From the NCBI GenBank assembly GCA_017962225.1, contig JAGCVT010000088.1:1-44324 (forward strand): a DNA stretch of 44,324 bases, read 5' to 3'. Origin of the DNA: Lachnospiraceae bacterium (GTDB lineage Bacteria; Bacillota; Clostridia; Lachnospirales; Lachnospiraceae). Every line of letters begins with the position of its first letter. The first letter of the stretch is position 1. Of the stretch, positions 39,153 through 44,324 are shown one piece after another. The notes beneath the pieces are model-generated. The model saw only the letters and a program-made list of their open reading frames with translations, made no database searches and was not told where the DNA came from. Position numbers and translations under genes: made by a program.

Positions 39153-41389
39153 TAATCAAATTCCACTTCGTAGCTGACAACATCGGGTTTGGGAACGTTC
39201 TGAACTACAACGTTTCCGTTTTCATCAACGGTCTCTTCCGTAGTCATAACGGTATAGTTAATTTCGACAATGCCTCTCGACTGGGCATAAATCTGCGAAA
39301 TGTTGATGTTAAGAGGGAATATGGGAGCATCGTTATGATAAAGCTTCTCTCCGTCGAGAGTTTTTAAAATAACGCTTACCGCTCCGCCCGAATATTTTTC
39401 GGGAGCCTGAACCATAATATTACATGAATAATATCTGGGTTCGGGACCGATACTCTTCTTTAATGTAACTTCGGAACCTTCCTTAACCGTGGAACCCGAA
39501 GTATAACTCTGTCCGCAGATAAGTCCTGCTTCTACGGAATCGGAATATATTTCATTAATCGCGGAAACTTTCATTCCCACGCTTTCAACCAGTTCAATGG
39601 CTTCCTGCTCGGTCTTGCCTGTAAGATCGGGCATTTTATTCTTCTCTTTACCCGAACCGTCACTTATAACAAGTGTTACAGTACTCTCAAAGCTTCCGGG
39701 GCTGCCTGCCACGGGATCCTGTGAAATAACTTTTCCCTTGGCTACGGAATCACTCTTTTCAGAGGTCTTTGTAACCTTGAATCCGTCATTTTCAAGCTTG
39801 GCAGTAGCTTCGGCTTCGGTCATATTTGTAACATCGGGGATCTTAACTCCGGTATCCTTTACTGCGGAAATAACCATGGTAACCTTGCTGCCTTCTTCCA
39901 CATTGCTGCCTGCCGAAGGCTCTGTTCTGATTACTCTGTTTGAAGGAACGGTTGAAGAATCCTCGTATACCGTTTCTACCGTAAATTTATGATTCTCAAG
40001 ATATTTCTGTGCTTCTGACGAAACCATATTGTTTACAACCGGAACTGTTGTAAACTGTACCTTTGCATCCCTGTCTGAGAATATGCCGAGTGCTTTTCCG
40101 AGAAGTACCAAAAGCAGTACACCGATTGTTACGGCTACTGCAGCAATAACAACCGTCTTAATCTTTTCGGATGCATCGGACTTTTTCTTGCCGGGCTTTT
40201 TGCCGGTGTTTCCTTTATATGAGGAAACAGGCTTACTCTGTACCTGTGAAGGCTTCGGTTTATTCTGTGCCTGTGCGGGCTTGTTTGCAGTCTGAGGCTT
40301 AGGCTGAGGCTGCTTGGGCTTATTTGCGGTCTGAGGCTTAGGCTGAGGCTTTCTAGCAGCACTCTGGCCTGCAGCATCATCGGTATTTTTAACGTTCTTC
40401 GGAAGAACCAGTGATTCGCGCTTTCTGTTGTTCATACGCGAAACATCTTCTTTTACGGGGTTTGTAACATCCGCAGGCTCTTCTTTGCCGCGTGTCCTGT
40501 ACATAGGATTAAGATTGGTCTTGGTAACGGAGTTCTGCTCGTAAGCATCAATCTTAACGAAGTTTTCGTTCGGTGAAATATAGGCCTTCTTTAAGTCCTC
40601 TATTACCTCGCTCATCTTCTGATATCTTCTGTCAGGGCTCTTCTGCGTACATTTTAAGATGATCTGTTCTATACTGATGGGAACGTCTTCGACATAGATT
40701 CTCGGAGACGGCATTTCTTCCTGGATATGCTTGATTGCGATTGCAACCGTGGTATCTCCGTTAAAAGGCACTCTGCCGGTAACCATTTCAAAAAGTGTGA
40801 TACCCAAAGAATAAATATCACTCTTTTCATCGGAAAAACCGCCTCTGGCCTGTTCGGGAGAAGTATAATGAACGCTTCCCATTACATTGCTGGAAATCGT
40901 ATTTGATGTCGTAGTCTTGGCGATACCGAAGTCGGTCACCTTAACTTTACCGTCTTTTGAAATAATAACATTCTGGGGCTTGATATCCCTGTGAATGATA
41001 CCGTTGTTGTGAGCAGCTTCAATACCCGAAGCAATGGGCAGGGCAATACTGATGCATTCACTGATGGTCAGACGGCTCTTCTTTTCGATATACTGCTTTA
41101 GGGTATAGCCGTCCACAAGTTCCATAACGATATAAGAGATACCGTTTTCCTCTCCTACATCGTATACGGTAACAATATTCGGATGCATAAGATTAGCCGC
41201 AGCTTCGGCTTCCTTGCGGAATTTGGCCACAAAATCCCTGTTCTCGGAAAATTCCTGCTTTAAAACCTTAACTGCAACGTTTCTATTCAGTTTATTGTCT
41301 TTAGCTCTGTAAACATCAGACATTCCACCGGTGCCTATTAATTCCTGTATTTCATACCGGCCACCGATGACCATACCAATCTTTACCAT
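39152..41389 (-). CDS. prkC: PASTA-domain serine/threonine protein kinase
   Basis: A 745-residue membrane kinase that senses muropeptides or lipid II and controls cell wall growth. Seen: kinase domain at about 1-270 (GTGGMSDVYRAKD, AVKVLK, HRDIKPQN, DFGIAK), a proline/lysine/glutamine-rich linker with repeats, one transmembrane helix (VVIAAVAVTIGVLLLVLLG), and three PASTA repeats (beginning near VPVVNN, IPDVTN and MPDLTG), then a final non-PASTA domain. ATG 41389 has AGGAG 9 bases upstream; a TTG two codons earlier is possible. It follows the PP2C phosphatase gene by 12 bases, forming the usual kinase-phosphatase pair. Confidence 0.93.
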   Translation of the reverse strand: MVKIGMVIGGRYEIQELIGTGGMSDVYRAKDNKLNRNVAVKVLKQEFSENRDFVAKFRKEAEAAANLMHPNIVTVYDVGEENGISYIVMELVDGYTLKQYIEKKSRLTISECISIALPIASGIEAAHNNGIIHRDIKPQNVIISKDGKVKVTDFGIAKTTTSNTISSNVMGSVHYTSPEQARGGFSDEKSDIYSLGITLFEMVTGRVPFNGDTTVAIAIKHIQEEMPSPRIYVEDVPISIEQIILKCTQKSPDRRYQKMSEVIEDLKKAYISPNENFVKIDAYEQNSVTKTNLNPMYRTRGKEEPADVTNPVKEDVSRMNNRKRESLVLPKNVKNTDDAAGQSAARKPQPKPQTANKPKQPQPKPQTANKPAQAQNKPKPSQVQSKPVSSYKGNTGKKPGKKKSDASEKIKTVVIAAVAVTIGVLLLVLLGKALGIFSDRDAKVQFTTVPVVNNMVSSEAQKYLENHKFTVETVYEDSSTVPSNRVIRTEPSAGSNVEEGSKVTMVISAVKDTGVKIPDVTNMTEAEATAKLENDGFKVTKTSEKSDSVAKGKVISQDPVAGSPGSFESTVTLVISDGSGKEKNKMPDLTGKTEQEAIELVESVGMKVSAINEIYSDSVEAGLICGQSYTSGSTVKEGSEVTLKKSIGPEPRYYSCNIMVQAPEKYSGGAVSVILKTLDGEKLYHNDAPIFPLNINISQIYAQSRGIVEINYTVMTTEETVDENGNVVVQNVPKPDVVSYEVEFD
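40281..40350 (-). repeat. 39-bp-period tandem repeat in the prkC linker
   Basis: A 31-base stretch at 40281-40311 recurs at 40320-40350 with two mismatches, period 39. It encodes the juxtamembrane linker repeat QPKPQTANKP. In-frame repeats of this kind can expand or contract between strains without frameshift. Confidence 0.8.
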
Positions 41390-41401
41390 AAACAAACGCT
41401 C

Positions 41402-42136
41402 CTACTGCTCGTATGCGATTAAAACCACCGAAATATTGTCGCTTCCGCCGTTTTCGTTGGCGGTGGAAATAAGACCTGCTGCTTTTGATTCAAGACTCTC
41501 TTCGGAGGTTACTATTTTCAGAATTTCACTGTCTTCTATCATATTGGAAAGTCCGTCCGAGCACATGAGAATAATATCTCCGTCACGAAGCGGAACCTCA
41601 AAAAAGTCTATATTAACATTACCCGTAGCACCAATTGCTCTGGTTATAATATTTTTATCGGGATGATTGCGCGCACTGACTCTGTCGATTCCGCCCATTC
41701 TGACCATTTCTTCAACTAAAGAATGATCTCTTGTGATCTGGGTGATGGTCTTGTCTGCGGATATTACATAGAGTCTAGAATCTCCGACATTCGCAACGGT
41801 AAGCGTGTCATTTGAAATGGTAGCAAGAACGGCTGTTGTGCCCATTCCTACCATATTAACGTCTTCCATTGCTTTTCTTCTGATTCTTGTATTTGCCTCA
41901 TTTATTGCATCGGAAATTGCAGTGACCATTTTCTTGCCCCTGCTCTTTGAACACATTTCCGTAATTGTTTCGACCGCACACTTGGAAGCATAATCGCCTG
42001 CCTTGTGTCCGCCCATTCCGTCTGCAACCAGAAAAAGATTATCCAGTGCACCCAGAGGATAAATCGAAGTAAATACAAAATCCTGATTCAGTTGTCTGAG
42101 TTTTCCTATATCTGTTTTAGATACAGCCTTTATCAC
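41402..42136 (-). CDS. prpC: PP2C-family serine/threonine phosphatase
   Basis: A 244-residue metal-dependent phosphatase that reverses phosphorylation by PrkC. Seen: DFVFTSIYPLGALDNLFLVADGMGGHKAGDYAS in successive parts, VANVGDSRLYVI, ILMCSDGLSNMI and ENGGSDNISVVLI, which hold the metal-binding Asp residues. Length is typical. The start is GTG 42136, with a G-rich site upstream, and lies inside the end of rlmN (20-base overlap). The rlmN-prpC-prkC order is standard. Confidence 0.93.
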   Translation of the reverse strand: MIKAVSKTDIGKLRQLNQDFVFTSIYPLGALDNLFLVADGMGGHKAGDYASKCAVETITEMCSKSRGKKMVTAISDAINEANTRIRRKAMEDVNMVGMGTTAVLATISNDTLTVANVGDSRLYVISADKTITQITRDHSLVEEMVRMGGIDRVSARNHPDKNIITRAIGATGNVNIDFFEVPLRDGDIILMCSDGLSNMIEDSEILKIVTSEESLESKAAGLISTANENGGSDNISVVLIAYEQ

Positions 42137-43187
42137 TATCTAACCCCCGGGCTTCTTCATTGTGCCGGCGTCTTAACTGTCCGCAGGCACCGTCTATGTC
42201 TCTGCCCATTTCTCTTCTTATAGTAACATTTATCCCGTTTTTTTCAAGTTTATTTTGAAACGCGTAAATCCTCGTTTTGTCCGATCTTTTGAAATCCCTT
42301 TCTTTTATGGGATTTACGGGAATCAGATTAACGTGGCCGTTATGACCTCGTAAAAGAGCCGACAGTTCCTCGGCTTCTTCGTCATTGTCATTTACGCCTG
42401 CAACCAGAGAATATTCAAAGCTTACCCTTCTCTTGGTCTTTTCAAAATAATAATCACATGCTTCGAGGCATTCGCTGATGCTGTAACTGTTGGCTATGGG
42501 CATCAGTTCCTTCCTTTTTTCGTCGTTCGGAGCATGGAGGGAAAGCGCTAAAGTTATCGGCAGATTTTCCTCTGCCAGTTCTTTTATTTTAGGTACAATC
42601 CCACAAGTTGATACTGTAACATTTCTTGCGGAAATATTCAACCCTTCCGGGCAAGTTAAAAGTTTCACAAACTTTACGAGATTGTCGTAATTATCCATGG
42701 GCTCGCCCATTCCCATAACTACCACATTTGACACTCTCTCGCCCGTAATTCGGGTGATTTCATAAACTTGCTCAAGCATTTCCGCAGCACTTAAGCTTCT
42801 GACCAAACCGTCAATCGTTGACGCACAGAATCTGCAGCCCATTCTGCAGCCAATCTGTGAGGAAATACATACCGAATTGCCGTGATGATACTGCATCCAC
42901 ACGCTCTCGATGTAATTTCCGTCCTTTGTTTCGAATAGAAACTTTTTCGTCGAATCAATCTTTGATTCGCTGACTCTGACCGTCGTCAGCTTTGTAAACT
43001 CAAAGTTTTCCTTGAGTTTGTTTCGTAAAGCTACAGAGATATTACTCATATCGTCAAAGTCTCTTGCAAGCTTTACATGAAGCCACTCATAAATCTGCTT
43101 TGCTCTGTAGGAAGCTTCGCCTAAGGCTTTTATCTCATCCGTTAATTCAGTTAAGGTTAAATTCTTAATCTCTTTCATAATGACCAT
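42117..43187 (-). CDS. rlmN: 23S rRNA/tRNA (adenine-C2)-methyltransferase RlmN
   Basis: A 356-residue radical SAM methyltransferase that puts a methyl group on C2 of A2503 in 23S rRNA and A37 in some tRNAs. Seen: CRMGCRFC (Cys114, Cys118, Cys121) as the 4Fe-4S site, GMGEPMDNYDNL, VSTCGIVPKI, and the C-terminal DIDGACGQL with a conserved resolving Cys. The N-terminal accessory domain (YRAKQIYEWLH) is present. It is not related to the B12-type radical SAM cluster. Neither of two nearby ATGs has a strong ribosome site; 43187 is chosen for length. A short hairpin (43198-43213) lies just upstream. It is 71 bases after rsmB. Confidence 0.94.
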   Translation of the reverse strand: MVIMKEIKNLTLTELTDEIKALGEASYRAKQIYEWLHVKLARDFDDMSNISVALRNKLKENFEFTKLTTVRVSESKIDSTKKFLFETKDGNYIESVWMQYHHGNSVCISSQIGCRMGCRFCASTIDGLVRSLSAAEMLEQVYEITRITGERVSNVVVMGMGEPMDNYDNLVKFVKLLTCPEGLNISARNVTVSTCGIVPKIKELAEENLPITLALSLHAPNDEKRKELMPIANSYSISECLEACDYYFEKTKRRVSFEYSLVAGVNDNDEEAEELSALLRGHNGHVNLIPVNPIKERDFKRSDKTRIYAFQNKLEKNGINVTIRREMGRDIDGACGQLRRRHNEEARGLDSDKGCI

Positions 43188-43258
43188 TTGGGGACACTTC
43201 TCTTACCAGAGAATGGTCGTTGCGTTGAGAAATTCAATTTTTCCGTCAGGTTTTTTTC

Positions 43259-44324
43259 TCATACTCTATTTTTCAAAACCGATATAAAAAATCCGTCCGA
43301 ATCATCAATACCCTGCATCAGCGAAAGACATCCGTTATTTACTTTGTCTTTCATATTTTCGGGAACGAAGGAAAGATCTGCGTACTCAAAATTATTTTCA
43401 GCCAAGAATCTTTCTATCTGTTCTTCGTTCTCTTTTTTATTTACAGTACATGTCGAGTAACAAAGATATCCGCCCTTTTTAACGTACTTTGAAACATTAT
43501 TTAGAATGTTCTTCTGAAGTTCGTACAGGCTTTCAAGGCTTTCATCCGTGAGTCTGTATTTGATATCCTGTTTCTTACCTATTACACCAAGACCCGAACA
43601 CGGAACATCGGCAACTACAACATCGAATGCCTCTTCAAATTCGGGGTTAAATACCGTGGCATCACAAATCTGTACATAAATATTAGCGGCTTTGCATCTT
43701 TCGATGTTTTCTTTTATTCTTGAAATCTTATCTTCCGAAATATCGCAGGCCGTAATCTTTGCATCGGGATATCTTTCCGATAAAAAGATACTTTTACCGC
43801 CCGGAGCCGAGCATGTATCAAGAATTCTTTCACCGAAAGGTACATTCTTTACAAGCATGTAACTTCCGACATCCTGGATATAAATCTTTCCGCTCATAAA
43901 AGATTTAAATTCGCCGATATTTCCCATGCCTTTTATGTTAAAAAGATTATCAAATCCGTTAACAGGTATTATCTCGGCGCCTTTTTTCTTAAAATCCTCT
44001 ATGATTTCTTCTTTTTCCGAAGCGCTTATTTTTTCGCTTATTCTGATACGGACGAAATCGCTTTCAAGAGAAGCTTTAAGCATCTTCTCGATTCGTTCTT
44101 CCCCGTACTGCGAAACAAGTAATTTCACCAGATTCAAAGGCATTGAATACTTTACCGAAAGATAGTTATCATCACCTTTTTCAGGATATTTTATATTGTC
44201 TTTGTTTTTCGAAATATTTCGAAGGACTGCGTTTACAAAACCTGCTAGTGTGGAAAAGCCTTTTTTTCTTGCAAGTTCCACGCTCGAATTAACAGCCAGC
44301 GTATCGTAGGAATTCATGTAAAGA
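43259..44324 (-). CDS. rsmB: 16S rRNA (cytosine-967 C5)-methyltransferase RsmB, 5' end cut by window
   Basis: At least 354 residues of a SAM-dependent methyltransferase that modifies C967 of 16S rRNA. Seen: the NusB-like domain end (NSSVELARKKGFSTLAGFVN, AVLRNI), SAM loop CSAPGGKSIFLSE, VVADVPCSGLGVIGKKQDIKY with catalytic Cys, and YSTCTVNKKENEEQIERF with the second Cys. Full-length RsmB is about 430-450 residues, and the frame stays open to the right edge, so the real start is beyond 44324; the ATG at 44317 is internal. It is followed by rlmN, as usual in Firmicutes. Confidence 0.9.
   Translation of the reverse strand, partial: LYMNSYDTLAVNSSVELARKKGFSTLAGFVNAVLRNISKNKDNIKYPEKGDDNYLSVKYSMPLNLVKLLVSQYGEERIEKMLKASLESDFVRIRISEKISASEKEEIIEDFKKKGAEIIPVNGFDNLFNIKGMGNIGEFKSFMSGKIYIQDVGSYMLVKNVPFGERILDTCSAPGGKSIFLSERYPDAKITACDISEDKISRIKENIERCKAANIYVQICDATVFNPEFEEAFDVVVADVPCSGLGVIGKKQDIKYRLTDESLESLYELQKNILNNVSKYVKKGGYLCYSTCTVNKKENEEQIERFLAENNFEYADLSFVPENMKDKVNNGCLSLMQGIDDSDGFFISVLKNRV

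Noticed and set aside
43198-43213. Small hairpin before rlmN as a terminator
   Set aside because: Only 6 bp and no T-run; it may be chance.
1-44324. CRISPR array, tRNA/rRNA genes, insertion sequences, prophage genes
   Set aside because: No regularly spaced repeats, cloverleaf, transposase motif or phage structural gene was seen by reading; a dedicated tRNA or repeat search was not possible.

Overview
The window looks like chromosomal DNA of a low-to-mid GC anaerobic Clostridia member, most likely Lachnospiraceae and possibly near Butyrivibrio. That assignment is inference from the Firmicutes order rsmB-rlmN-PP2C-prkC-rsgA-rpe, the nifU/nifS pair, strong AGGAGG ribosome sites, the LytTR/DUF3021 pair and an intracellular GH120 xylosidase. 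No rRNA, tRNA, CRISPR array, transposase or phage gene was recognised. No gene-free stretch exceeds 300 bases; the longest is 34307-34526, which holds two divergent promoters.

Layout. 1-2181 (+): the end of a beta-ketoacyl-ACP synthase, a FabZ-type dehydratase and an acyl-CoA synthetase, the tail of a fatty-acyl or polyketide-like operon. 2286-4280 (+): a PAS-repeat regulator with a C-terminal winged helix. 4270-6598 (-): a nucleotidase-like HAD protein, a metallo-beta-lactamase-fold protein and a ZIP metal transporter with its own promoter, hairpin and candidate operators. 6722-8315 (-): nifS-nifU for Fe-S assembly. 8454-9911 (-): a LytTR regulator with two membrane proteins and a repeat-bearing promoter. 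10027-16576 (-): a HAD phosphatase, a nitroreductase, a lipoprotein, a GH120 beta-xylosidase, an FMN alpha-hydroxy-acid oxidoreductase and a sugar isomerase/epimerase.

16602-27293 (-) is the most unusual part. In transcription order it encodes an AMP-forming acyl ligase, a stand-alone acyl carrier protein, a GNAT-type and a FemAB/GNAT-type acyltransferase, and five consecutive radical SAM proteins with cobalamin-binding-like N-termini, four of them paralogues. Nearly all junctions overlap or touch, so it reads as one translationally coupled biosynthetic operon. An activated acid could be loaded on the carrier, modified by B12/radical-SAM chemistry and transferred by the acyltransferases. The product is unknown; a modified membrane lipid or small acylated metabolite is inference.

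27328-33912 (-) holds three tandem paralogues with zinc ribbon, helical region, TIR domain (catalytic-type Glu kept) and C-terminal membrane segments. They sit directly upstream of the ligase and directly downstream of an ArsR regulator gene. ArsR is divergent from a CxxC metal-binding protein and a Zn/Cd-type P1B ATPase (34527-36683, +). From arsR to 10027 all genes lie on the minus strand with no visible intrinsic terminator. The right end (36735-44324, -) is housekeeping: a Cof-type HAD, rpe, rsgA, a PASTA kinase, its PP2C phosphatase, rlmN, and rsmB, which runs off the edge.
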